Shown piece by piece: positions 54,421 through 63,640 of a stretch of 64,000 nucleotides of DNA; within the stretch, counting starts at the first letter, position 1, and each line of letters starts with the position of its first letter. Source of the stretch: Leucothrix arctica (GTDB lineage: Bacteria > Pseudomonadota > Gammaproteobacteria > Thiotrichales > Thiotrichaceae); NCBI RefSeq assembly GCF_003172895.1, contig NZ_QGKL01000004.1:1-64000 (forward strand), in the 5' to 3' direction. The notes under the pieces were generated by a model. That model ran no database searches. It worked only from the letters and a program-made list of their open reading frames with translations, and had not been told where the DNA came from. The position numbers were made by a program, and so were the translations under genes.

Positions 54421-54440
54421 AAGTTTATCCTCATCTGTTA

Positions 54441-54469
54441 TTGACAATACAACAAGGCATAGGTAATTT
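54441..54469 (+). promoter_or_regulatory. Sigma-70 promoter of hmp
   Basis: TTGACA at 54441-54446 and TAATTT at 54464-54469 are 17 bp apart. The start of transcription would fall inside the NsrR operator, which is a good place for repression. Confidence 0.6.
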
Positions 54470-54470
54470 A

Positions 54471-54493
54471 AACATTCATATTAAATGAATCTT
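54471..54493. promoter_or_regulatory. NsrR operator upstream of hmp
   Basis: The 23-bp site begins AACATTCATA and ends AATGAATCTT. It matches 19 of 23 positions of the NsrR 11-1-11 inverted-repeat consensus (half-site AAGATGCATTT). It lies directly after the -10 element of the hmp promoter. Confidence 0.8.
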
Positions 54494-54511
54494 TAAGAGT
54501 TGGACTTTACC

Positions 54512-55684
54512 ATGCTATCAGCACAAACAATCGAAACCATCAAATCAACCGTTCCATTACTCGAAGAGCATGGTGCAACCATCACTAGCACTTTTTATAA
54601 GTCGCTATTTGAAGCAGAGCCAGATTTGAAGCATATCTTCAACGCATCGAACCAGCGCGATGACTCTCAATCACGTGCACTGGCTGACGCTGTATTAGCT
54701 TACGCTTGCAACATTGATAACCTTGCCGCACTGCTTCCAGCCGTTGAGCGCATTGCAAACAAGCACGCCAGTATTGGTATCCTACCGCAGCACTACCCTA
54801 TCGTTGGTGGTTGCTTATTGCAGGCGATACAGTCAGTCCTTGGACTACCTGATAAGCACCCTGCGTTAACGGCTTGGGGCGAGGCATACGGCGTATTAGC
54901 CAGCGTATTTACTCAAGCAGAAGAGCAGCTATACACTGACAGCGAACAGTTAAAAGGCGGCTGGAGAGGCTTCAGAACTTTTACGATTAAAGAGATTCAC
55001 CAAGAAACGCCAGAAGTCAGTTCGTTTGTTTTAGTACCGACGGATGAAAAGGAAATATTGGAATTTTTAGGTGGCCAATACGTGTCTATCAAGTTACCTG
55101 CTGTTGCTGGTGGCTTTAACCAAATTCGCCAATACTCGCTATCAGACTGGTCAAGCGAACCGAACCACTACCGTCTTTCGGTCAAAAGTGAGTCTCAAGG
55201 TATCGTTTCAAAAGACCTTCATGCACATAAGCAAGGTGACACCGTACAACTGAGCGCCCCATATGGTCGTTTCAACTTGGTCGAAGATGCGCCAGAGCAT
55301 GTTTTCATTGCAGGTGGTGTTGGTATTACGCCGTTATTTTCAATGCTGCAACAGTCTCTAGCTAACGCTACTGACAAGTCACCGCTTACATTAATTGAGT
55401 GCAGCCGAAGTAAGGAACACCAAATATTCCAACCTGAAATTCAAGCGTTGATTGCGAGCGAAGCGATTAACTTCAAACAAGCGTTTCAAACGGGGGATGG
55501 TGGTGACCATTCGGGCTACATCACTGCTGAAATTTTAAATAATTGGATTACTAATAAATCAGCGCATGTCTATTTCTGCGGGCCATTACCGTTTATGAAG
55601 GCACTAAAACCATTATTGAATGAGATTGGGTTTACAGATGAACAGCTTCATTACGAAGTGTTTGGGCCGACGACTGCGCTTTAA
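54512..55684 (+). CDS. hmp: Flavohaemoprotein Hmp (nitric oxide dioxygenase)
   Basis: Converts NO to nitrate using haem, FAD and NAD(P)H. Begun at ATG 54512 (MLSAQTIETIKSTVPLLEEHG; the upstream TTG at 54500 is less likely), it has 390 residues. The globin domain keeps Y29, Q53 and proximal H85 at the E. coli positions. The reductase domain has RQYSLSDW for FAD and AGGVGITPLFSML for NAD, and ends FGP. Transcription should be NsrR-repressed through the operator upstream. Monocistronic. Confidence 0.95.
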   Translation: MLSAQTIETIKSTVPLLEEHGATITSTFYKSLFEAEPDLKHIFNASNQRDDSQSRALADAVLAYACNIDNLAALLPAVERIANKHASIGILPQHYPIVGGCLLQAIQSVLGLPDKHPALTAWGEAYGVLASVFTQAEEQLYTDSEQLKGGWRGFRTFTIKEIHQETPEVSSFVLVPTDEKEILEFLGGQYVSIKLPAVAGGFNQIRQYSLSDWSSEPNHYRLSVKSESQGIVSKDLHAHKQGDTVQLSAPYGRFNLVEDAPEHVFIAGGVGITPLFSMLQQSLANATDKSPLTLIECSRSKEHQIFQPEIQALIASEAINFKQAFQTGDGGDHSGYITAEILNNWITNKSAHVYFCGPLPFMKALKPLLNEIGFTDEQLHYEVFGPTTAL

Positions 55685-55829
55685 TTATTAGTCATTAAAC
55701 TGAAACAGGCTCCTTATGATTAAATCATCGGAGCCTGTTTTTATTCACATAGGTTGCAGTCTATTCCAACACCAATCAACTGCTGCTATTCACAGCATCC
55801 CCTATAAATCCTAAACTTGCCATGCAGTA

Positions 55830-55871
55830 AGTCTACATATAGACTATATATGAATAGTCAAAACGTAGACT
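55830..55871. promoter_or_regulatory. Nested inverted repeats upstream of abiEi (candidate autoregulatory operator)
   Basis: Three overlapping dyads: AGTCTA-CATA-TAGACT at 55830-55845, GACTAT/ATAGTC at 55842-55847 and 55854-55859, and AGTCTAC/GTAGACT at 55830-55836 and 55865-55871. They end 6 bp before the abiEi ATG. AbiEi antitoxins autorepress by binding paired inverted repeats in this position. Confidence 0.7.
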
Positions 55872-55877
55872 TAAATT

Positions 55878-56414
55878 ATGAATCAACAATCTGCAACCAA
55901 CACCTTTAGTCACTGGGATAAGCAAGGTCGCTATATTTACACCCTAAGCGACCTCAGCAAACTATTCCCTAACGACAAACCAAAAACACTGAAAGAAGGT
56001 GTTAACCGCTTAGTTAAAAGTGGCTTATTAACACGCGTAGGGAAAGGCACTTATTTATACACACACAGCAGTCACTCAGGCGCCAACACCATCGAACACA
56101 TCGCTAAAACCTTACGTCGTGGTGAATACAACTACGTCAGCCTTGAGTCTGCCCTCTCTGAGTATGGTGCTATCTCTCAAATCCCCATCGACCATCTAAC
56201 CGTGATGACTACAGGCAGAAAAGGTACATACAAAACACCTTACGGCACCATTGAGTTCACACATACTAAGCGTGCCGTCAGTGATATTTTAAAAAATGTT
56301 TTGGATGTAAACCGCCCATTACGTTTTGCCAAAGCCAATGCAGCTTGGCGAGACCTAAAACGTGTTGGCAGAAACTTACACTTAGTTGACGAAAAGGCTC
56401 TGGCACATGATTGA
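55878..56414 (+). CDS. abiEi: AbiEi-type antitoxin / transcriptional regulator
   Basis: The 178-residue protein has an N-terminal wHTH (about 12-70, YTLSDLSKLF, KTLKEGVNRLVKSGLL, VGKGTYLY). The AbiEi C-terminal domain (about 78-178) contains YNYVSLESALSEYGAISQIP and TPYGTIEFTHTK. AbiEi antitoxins repress the operon and neutralise AbiEii in type IV toxin-antitoxin abortive infection. The 3' end overlaps the toxin start. Confidence 0.88.
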   Translation: MNQQSATNTFSHWDKQGRYIYTLSDLSKLFPNDKPKTLKEGVNRLVKSGLLTRVGKGTYLYTHSSHSGANTIEHIAKTLRRGEYNYVSLESALSEYGAISQIPIDHLTVMTTGRKGTYKTPYGTIEFTHTKRAVSDILKNVLDVNRPLRFAKANAAWRDLKRVGRNLHLVDEKALAHD

Positions 56415-57324
56415 ACAAGCAGACTTTCCAGCCCTAGTTGAACGTGCGATGGCAGTGTCAGGACGCAACCATATGCGCCCTGTTATCGAAAAAGAGCTCC
56501 TTCACTACGACATACTCTTCACCTTGGATAACGAAGGACTACTCAACGCTCTGACCTTCCAAGGCGGTACCAGCTTAAGACTCTGCTATGGCTCACCAAG
56601 GTTTAGTGAAGACTTAGACTTCACAGGGGGACGTGACTTTACTACCAACAAACTATTGGATATAAAAGCGTGTATCGAACACTATGTCGGTAACCGTTAC
56701 CAGCTTGAAGTCAGTGTGAAAGAACCACCAGAGCTCAAAAACGCGCCTGAATACCAAGGGGTTAATGTTGATAAATGGCAAATCTCTATCGTTACATCAC
56801 CAGAACGCCGTGATCTACCAAGGCAACGAATCAAACTTGAAATAGCCAACATTCCAAGCTACTCACGAGAACCACGTGCGCTACAAGTGAACTATGACTT
56901 CCTACCCGATGGGTACAGCGACACCCTTGTTTTATGTGAGTCACTAAATGAAGTCATGGCAGATAAAGTCATTTCGCTAGTCAATACACATCGCTATGTC
57001 AGACACCGTGACATTTGGGACTTGCGTTGGTTAAAACAGCAAGGCGCTACGCTAAATACTGATTGGATTAACAATAAGATTCAGGACTATAAAATTAGCG
57101 ACTACTTAACCAAGCTGGATGAAATGCGAGAGCGCCTGCCTGATATTATTCATGGTAAGCCGTTTCAGGATGAGATGAGCCGATTTATACCAATGGATGT
57201 TCAAGAACGGACACTACTGAAGGATGGATTTTATGCGTACTTGTTACAGGAAACCCAAGAAATACTTGTAAATGTTAAACGAGAAATATCTGAATCATCG
57301 AAGGGTGAGACATTTATAATTTGA
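56407..57324 (+). CDS. abiEii: AbiEii-type nucleotidyltransferase toxin
   Basis: The 305-residue toxin starts at ATG 56407, overlapping the antitoxin stop by 8 bp; an upstream TTG at 56386 is less likely. The nucleotidyltransferase motif I is FQGGTSLRLCYGSPRFSEDL-DF, motif II is RQRIKLEIANIP, and later motifs are NEVMADKVISL and YVRHRDIWDLRW. AbiEii/MenA-type toxins modify tRNA or nucleotides and arrest growth on phage infection. The pair is likely a mobile defence module between hmp and the FNR-type gene. Confidence 0.88.
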   Translation: MIEQADFPALVERAMAVSGRNHMRPVIEKELLHYDILFTLDNEGLLNALTFQGGTSLRLCYGSPRFSEDLDFTGGRDFTTNKLLDIKACIEHYVGNRYQLEVSVKEPPELKNAPEYQGVNVDKWQISIVTSPERRDLPRQRIKLEIANIPSYSREPRALQVNYDFLPDGYSDTLVLCESLNEVMADKVISLVNTHRYVRHRDIWDLRWLKQQGATLNTDWINNKIQDYKISDYLTKLDEMRERLPDIIHGKPFQDEMSRFIPMDVQERTLLKDGFYAYLLQETQEILVNVKREISESSKGETFII

Positions 57325-57412
57325 GACAACTCTGACCAAGCCTTCTCCTTTCAAACATCTCTATCACCGAGGTAGCGACTGCAATCCGCATCATTACTAA
57401 CACGCTATTAAT

Positions 57413-58627
57413 TTAGCCCAAAAAATCTTTAGGCTTTATCGACATGTCACGTATCACATATGCTTCAAGCACTGCTTTCGCCAAAATAAGTTTTTTAGCA
57501 ATCATAAACTCCATCGGTGAGTTAATAGCATCAACGGCTAACACCCGCCCTGCTTTCAGGTAGAACACCGAAAACTTATTTTCAGAAGGATTACCTCGAA
57601 CCACCACTTCGTCATAGCCTTCAAACAAGCCTGCCGTTTGCAATTTAATATCGTATTGATCCGACCAAAACCAAGGCACTTCGTTGTAAGCAATTTCGTC
57701 AGCACAAATAGCCGCTGCTGCTGTTCTCGCCTGACCACTCGCATTGGGGATAGACTCAAGGCGAATTTTACGATCATAAATAAGACTGTGATACCTTGAA
57801 CAGTCACCTACGGCATAGATATCTTCATCATCCGTTGCTCCAAACTCATTAACCAAGATACCGTTATCGCAACTAAGACCTGCGTCTTCAGCGAGTTCAA
57901 CGTTTGGCACCACACCGATGCCGATAACAACAGCGTCAAAATCAACCGTCCCACCAGTGTTCAGCGTCGCACGATAAGCAGCGCCAGCGACTTCCATTGA
58001 CTGCACGCCCGTATTTAAACGAATATCAACACCCTGCTCAGCATGGAAGCGTTGATAAAAGCTAGAAACCTCAGGACTTGTTACTCGAGCAAGTACGCGA
58101 TCTGCCAACTCAACTACAACGACTTCACACCCACTTTTCACTGCTGAAGCTGCTATTTCGAGACCTATATAACCCGCACCAATCAGCAGTATTTTTTTGC
58201 CTGAGACTAATTGAGTCTTGATACGATCTGCATCAGCTTTAGTGCGTAGGTAATGAACTGAAGGTAAGTCGCCACCTTTAATGGGGAAATACCGAGTACG
58301 TGTACCCGTCGCAAGAATCAGCTTATCGTAGGCCAGAGTCTCGCCACCATCTAAGGTTATTGAATGGGTTTCACGATTAATGGATTCAGCTCTTCGCCCC
58401 AGCATCAACGTGACATCTGAGTCTTGGTAAAACTGTTCATTTCGAATGAGTAGCTTTTCTTCGCTGATCTGGTCTTGGAGATAAGCTTTAGAGAGTGGTG
58501 GACGGTGATAAGGTAATGGCACTTCATCCCCCACTAATACAACTTTTCCGCTCCAGCCTTTCTTGCGTAAGGTGGATATAGCATCAACAGCAGCGTGGCT
58601 GGCACCTATAATTACAACTGATTTCAT
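57413..58627 (-). CDS. FAD/NAD(P)-dependent ferredoxin/rubredoxin reductase-like oxidoreductase
   Basis: The 404-residue pyridine nucleotide-disulphide oxidoreductase has the FAD motif IIGASHAAVDAISTLRKKG (4-22) and the NAD motif LLIGAGYIGLEIAASAVKSG (about 147-166). It also has the second FAD motif DIYAVGDCSRY and a C-terminal domain ending KPKDFLG. It resembles ferredoxin reductases of bacterial dioxygenase/P450 systems (VPLPYHRPPLSKAYL). No oxygenase is nearby, so its electron acceptor is unknown. Confidence 0.85.
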   Translation of the reverse strand: MKSVVIIGASHAAVDAISTLRKKGWSGKVVLVGDEVPLPYHRPPLSKAYLQDQISEEKLLIRNEQFYQDSDVTLMLGRRAESINRETHSITLDGGETLAYDKLILATGTRTRYFPIKGGDLPSVHYLRTKADADRIKTQLVSGKKILLIGAGYIGLEIAASAVKSGCEVVVVELADRVLARVTSPEVSSFYQRFHAEQGVDIRLNTGVQSMEVAGAAYRATLNTGGTVDFDAVVIGIGVVPNVELAEDAGLSCDNGILVNEFGATDDEDIYAVGDCSRYHSLIYDRKIRLESIPNASGQARTAAAAICADEIAYNEVPWFWSDQYDIKLQTAGLFEGYDEVVVRGNPSENKFSVFYLKAGRVLAVDAINSPMEFMIAKKLILAKAVLEAYVIRDMSIKPKDFLG

Positions 58628-58762
58628 TATTTAATCCTGACAACCACAACTTTAAAGAGCGTGATTTAACGTTTGACACAAACACTTACTGTTAACCTTT
58701 TATAAAAGATTAACAGTAATAAAAGCATCAGACATGGATTAAATGAATTACTTTTTATTAGC

Positions 58763-59986
58763 TTATCGGTGCAACGCACGCTTGGGGAATTCCATAATCG
58801 AGTTAACTAAGCCATTCAAGTCAACTTGCTTTAAAGAACGGTAATAGCGACCACCAAATGAACGCGTGCGACGGTAACTCCGCATCAAAATAGACTGCCA
58901 ACCACGCTTAAGCCACAAGGTTTCATACACAGGCTCTGACTCGCACTTAAACTTCGCTTTGTAAGAGTTATCGCCTTCTGCACTCAGGTAGTCGTATTCC
59001 AAATATCCAGCCGAAACTAACGCTTGAATCTCTAAAATATCAAACACCACCATGGGCGAGAAACGCTTATCATCCTGACTACTAAAGCCACTTTGGTAAC
59101 TGTAACAACGCTTTTTGAAATTAAAATTATGCACTGCCGCTATCGCTTCACCATTGTGATACATCACACGAATATCGATAATACCTTGATCCAATAAACG
59201 GTTTAGCAGTATCTTATGAAACGTCTTAAACGCAGTAGAATCAAAAATACTACTACTGTCTCGCCCTTGCCAGCGCGCTCTGTGTAAACGCTCCAAAATA
59301 TCCATCGCCTCGTGTGGGTCATCAAACTCATGGGCTGAGATTATTTTCAGCTCACCACTATTTTCCATGCGAGTTAAACGCGAACGAAACTGTTTTCGCA
59401 TCGAGCGACTTAGACTATTTACATAACCTTCAGGCGTTGTTGGGAGCTGTATCGCGTAGGACTGGCTACTGCTTACCGTGTAGTGATCAAAAGCCTTGGA
59501 TAATTTTTGCTGCATTTCATTTAACAGCGAACCACCCAACATGAAACGAAATTGACCTAAGGTCCACTTCTTCTCATTACTTAGTAGATAATCTACCAGT
59601 GCATCAGTCGTTTGTTGACGATGACTCGCTAATGCAATCACATCAGGATAGTGACTCACAACTTCGTCTTCACGTGCCTCGCCCTCACCCAACATACGCA
59701 AGCGACGACGCATCAACCAATGTGCGTTATCAATATAAAACGGGGCAATCGCAACCAGCTTTTTGTCATCATAAACCCCTAAGATAAGCAGCTCATAACC
59801 TGACTGTTGATATACTTCCCACCACGTAAACATCCACTCCCACAATATAAATGGCTGCGGATGAATCGAATGCTCTACTAATGTATTCCAATCGCCTTTC
59901 AATGCGTTAAATGCAGCCGTATCTTGAACACATTCAACACGTATCTTACTTTCCAAGGAATGACTCCTTTTGCCAGCGAGTGACAT
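58763..59986 (-). CDS. GNAT/FemAB-like acyltransferase (BioF2/CelD-like)
   Basis: The 407-residue protein has an Acetyltransf_6 (BioF2-like, CelD-related) core. The N-terminal part has AFNALKGDWNTLVEHSIHPQ and LWEWMFTWWEVY. The central GNAT fold has RSMRKQFRSRLTRMENSGEL and YSYQSGFSSQDDKRFSPM. The C-terminus EYDYLSAEGDNSYKAKFKCE is the usual final strand motif. Related proteins act in polysaccharide or envelope modification. Monocistronic; no polysaccharide genes adjoin. Confidence 0.75.
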   Translation of the reverse strand: MSLAGKRSHSLESKIRVECVQDTAAFNALKGDWNTLVEHSIHPQPFILWEWMFTWWEVYQQSGYELLILGVYDDKKLVAIAPFYIDNAHWLMRRRLRMLGEGEAREDEVVSHYPDVIALASHRQQTTDALVDYLLSNEKKWTLGQFRFMLGGSLLNEMQQKLSKAFDHYTVSSSQSYAIQLPTTPEGYVNSLSRSMRKQFRSRLTRMENSGELKIISAHEFDDPHEAMDILERLHRARWQGRDSSSIFDSTAFKTFHKILLNRLLDQGIIDIRVMYHNGEAIAAVHNFNFKKRCYSYQSGFSSQDDKRFSPMVVFDILEIQALVSAGYLEYDYLSAEGDNSYKAKFKCESEPVYETLWLKRGWQSILMRSYRRTRSFGGRYYRSLKQVDLNGLVNSIMEFPKRALHR

Positions 59987-60134
59987 TCACTCACCAAACT
60001 TATTGTTATAATTTTTGTATGGAAAAACTTATATACGGTTGATTAGAAAGTAAAAACAGTTAGAGCTCAATTATTCCTGACTAACAGTTAATGTTTGGCT
60101 AAAAAAAGGCCTTATCAGCCTTAAATAAGTAAAT

Positions 60135-61055
<921 letters not shown>

Positions 61056-61095
61056 TTATTGGGTTAGATTACCTAACACCCTTAGGAGAATATAA

Positions 61096-61135
61096 AACTT
61101 ATCATACAAATGTCAAATCACTTATATGATAAGTT
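61096..61135. promoter_or_regulatory. Operator-like inverted repeats upstream of kdgD
   Basis: AACTTATCATA (61096-61106) and its exact complement (61125-61135) are 18 bp apart. Within this, ACTTATATGATAAGT (61120-61134) is itself a perfect dyad of the form ACTT-N7-AAGT. The same pattern recurs at 62020-62034 between gntR and the dehydrogenase gene. Confidence 0.65.
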
Positions 61136-61140
61136 GAAAG

Positions 61141-61893
61141 TTAAGGACGTAATAACTTACGATAACGTTGCTGACTACCTTTCAAATGTAGTCGCATTGC
61201 ATCTCTAGCAGCAGACTCATCACGCTGGCTAATAGCCTCAGCAATAGCCATATGCTCTTGGTGGATTTGCTCTAAATACTCAGTAGACGTTGCTGGTTCT
61301 GCTTCCGAGCCATCCTTTAGCGACAAACGTGGAATAACACTCGCACCCATCAACTCTAAAAACTCAGCAAAGCGTGGATTGTTAGTTGCATTCGCCACCG
61401 CCAAATGAAATGAGCGATCTAGTTCACTGGTTGACTGTTTTTGTCTGACTTTCGATATGAACGCTTCCAGTACTTCAAAAATACGCTCTTCTTGAGCAGG
61501 AGAACACCTGATAGCAGCTAGCCCAGCCGCTTCTATTTCAACGCCAGCACGCAGCTCTAGCATCTCAACCACAGAAGAAATACGCTCAGGGTTAACCGCA
61601 GACAACCCTGTTAACGAAGATGATTGTCCTTCGAGTACAAACACACCTGCACCCTGCCTTGCTTCCACCAAACCGTCAGAGCGTAGTGCCGCTAATGCTT
61701 CTCTAATCACGGTACGACTCACCGAGTATTTACTGGTTAATTCGGCTTCGCTTGGCAACTTATCGCCCGCACTCAACGCCCCTGACACAATCAATTGTCG
61801 TAGCTCAGCACTGACTTGATTGACTAAGTTAGGTCGTGGCACTTTATTACCATTTTTGTTATTACTAACGGCCGCTTTATTATTATCAACCAC
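61141..61893 (-). CDS. FadR-family GntR transcriptional regulator of the uronate/glucarate cluster
   Basis: The 250-residue protein has an N-terminal wHTH (about 22-92, LPSEAELTSKYSVSRTVIRE, LRSDGLVEARQGAGVFV) and a FadR-type all-helical FCD domain (about 112-240). The FCD metal/effector residues are in ELDRSFHLAVANATNN and EHMAIAEAISQRD. It is flanked by kdgD (same strand) and the dioxovalerate dehydrogenase (divergent), so it likely represses both and responds to a sugar-acid intermediate. Confidence 0.88.
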   Translation of the reverse strand: MVDNNKAAVSNNKNGNKVPRPNLVNQVSAELRQLIVSGALSAGDKLPSEAELTSKYSVSRTVIREALAALRSDGLVEARQGAGVFVLEGQSSSLTGLSAVNPERISSVVEMLELRAGVEIEAAGLAAIRCSPAQEERIFEVLEAFISKVRQKQSTSELDRSFHLAVANATNNPRFAEFLELMGASVIPRLSLKDGSEAEPATSTEYLEQIHQEHMAIAEAISQRDESAARDAMRLHLKGSQQRYRKLLRP

Positions 61894-62018
61894 GCTTATT
61901 TAACTCCAGTGAATCTCTAAAAAAATACAAAAATATATCGGTCTAAAATAACATAAAAAGCTCAAGTTTACATTTAGAGTTGACCGTAAAACAGTTACAT
62001 GTATTATGACTAACATCT

Positions 62019-62035
62019 AACTTGCAATACAAGTT
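62019..62035. promoter_or_regulatory. Candidate GntR operator between gntR and the dehydrogenase gene
   Basis: AACTTG-CAATA-CAAGTT is a perfect 17-bp dyad. Its inner ACTT-N7-AAGT pattern matches the dyad in front of kdgD. It lies in the 247-bp divergent gap and could control both genes. Confidence 0.6.
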
Positions 62036-62140
62036 CCATTATTTTCAAAAATGTAGCAGCGAAATTATGGGTCAGTTGACGACTAGGTCCCACCTAAATG
62101 AATTTTGCACACGACCCTATATACCAGTAAGGAATAAGCG

Positions 62141-63556
62141 ATGATTGACTATAACTCTGATCAAATAGACACAGCGGTCGATGCTGCAGCAACTGCCTTT
62201 AAGCAGTGGTCAACGACTGATGGCATAACCCGAGCACGTTTCATTAATGCTTTGGCTGACGCGCTAGAAGCAAACAGCGAAACGCTTGTGCCACTTGCTG
62301 ACAAAGAAACGCACCTAGGCTCAGCACGTTTGACGGGTGAGCTGGCGCGAACCACTTTTCAGCTGCGCAAGTTTGCACAATTAGCGTCTGACGGTGTGCC
62401 TTTTAGCTCGATCAATGAATCAGCCATTGCTGAAGCACCACCTGTTGGTCGTCCCAGTATGGCTCTCGTAAAACTGCCGCTTGGCCCTATTGCCATGTTT
62501 AGTTCGAGTAACTTTCCGTTTGCCTTTTCGGTGCTTGGTGGCGATACCGCTTCTGCGCTAGCGGCTGGCTGTACGGTGATTGTGAAAGCACATGCGGGTC
62601 ACCCAGAACTGTCTCGTGCTGTGTTCGATCTCATCACTCAAACACTGTTAGCGCAAAACTTACCCGCTAACGTGGTGACCTTTATTGAAGGCGCTGGTAA
62701 TGACGTTGGTGCGTATTTGATTCAACACCCGAAGGTTGCAGCCGGTGCATTTACAGGCTCAACGCGTGGTGGTGTTGCGCTACAAAAGCTTATTAACGAA
62801 CGCCCAAGACCTATTCCATTTTATGGTGAGTTAGGTGCAGTGAACCCAGTCATAGCGTTACCACATGCATTAGCAGATGGTGGCAAAGCATTAGCGCAAA
62901 CCTTAGCAGGCTCGATCGCGATGGGTGCAGGACAGTTTTGTACAAATCCTGGCACCTTAGTCACGCTAAACGCGCCAGAGACCGATACTTTTATTGCTCA
63001 GTTGGCTGAGTCGCTAGCCGTACAAACACCACATGCCATGTTAACGGCAGGTATGCGCACAGCTTATGATAATAATTTAGTTGAAGTGGCTTCAAAAGGT
63101 GCCGAAGTACTAGTGAATGCGCCTCAAGATGCAGCACCATCACCATTTTTAGCACAGGTAACAGCAGCACAATACATTGCCACAGCTGAGCTTCGTGAAG
63201 AGATCTTCGGCCCTTCTTGCTTAATCATTCGTTGCGACTCTCAAGCAGAAGTATTATCTGTTTTAGAAGTCGTTGAAGGCTCTTTGACGGTAACAATCTG
63301 GGGTGCAGAAAAAGCCGATGACTCCACACAAACATTGGTTCGTAGCGCGATGGATATTGCAGGTCGTGTGTTATTTAAAGGCGTACCGACTGGTGTTGCT
63401 GTGACAGCCTCACAACATCATGGCGGGCCTTTCCCATCCTCTACAGCACCAATGACAACCTCTGTCGGTGATGCCGCACTAGCGCGTTTTTTACGTCCCG
63501 TTTGCCTTCAAGATGCGCCTAGCTGGTTGACCGCACTACAAGGTAAACCTTGTTAA
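62141..63556 (+). CDS. 2,5-dioxovalerate (alpha-ketoglutarate semialdehyde) dehydrogenase, N-terminally short
   Basis: Converts 2,5-dioxopentanoate to 2-oxoglutarate with NAD(P)+, the last step of the KdgD pathway. Catalytic residues are intact: N124 (FSSSNFPFAF), E230 (FYGELGAVNP) and C267 (GAGQFCTNPG). The KGSADH-type segments ALAAGCTVIVKAHAGHPELS and REEIFGPSCLI are present. At 471 residues it starts directly at DQIDTAVDAAATAF, lacking the first 30-50 residues (beta strand and oligomer arm) of the usual 500-525. A stop codon lies in frame just upstream of the ATG, so no longer form is encoded here. Confidence 0.87.
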   Translation: MIDYNSDQIDTAVDAAATAFKQWSTTDGITRARFINALADALEANSETLVPLADKETHLGSARLTGELARTTFQLRKFAQLASDGVPFSSINESAIAEAPPVGRPSMALVKLPLGPIAMFSSSNFPFAFSVLGGDTASALAAGCTVIVKAHAGHPELSRAVFDLITQTLLAQNLPANVVTFIEGAGNDVGAYLIQHPKVAAGAFTGSTRGGVALQKLINERPRPIPFYGELGAVNPVIALPHALADGGKALAQTLAGSIAMGAGQFCTNPGTLVTLNAPETDTFIAQLAESLAVQTPHAMLTAGMRTAYDNNLVEVASKGAEVLVNAPQDAAPSPFLAQVTAAQYIATAELREEIFGPSCLIIRCDSQAEVLSVLEVVEGSLTVTIWGAEKADDSTQTLVRSAMDIAGRVLFKGVPTGVAVTASQHHGGPFPSSTAPMTTSVGDAALARFLRPVCLQDAPSWLTALQGKPC

Positions 63557-63640
63557 ATAGATTTAAAAAAGTCACAACAAATGACTAGCTAATACAGTCC
63601 TTCTTTGTGACACTTCATCCTTTGTTCAGAGTGCAGTCCC

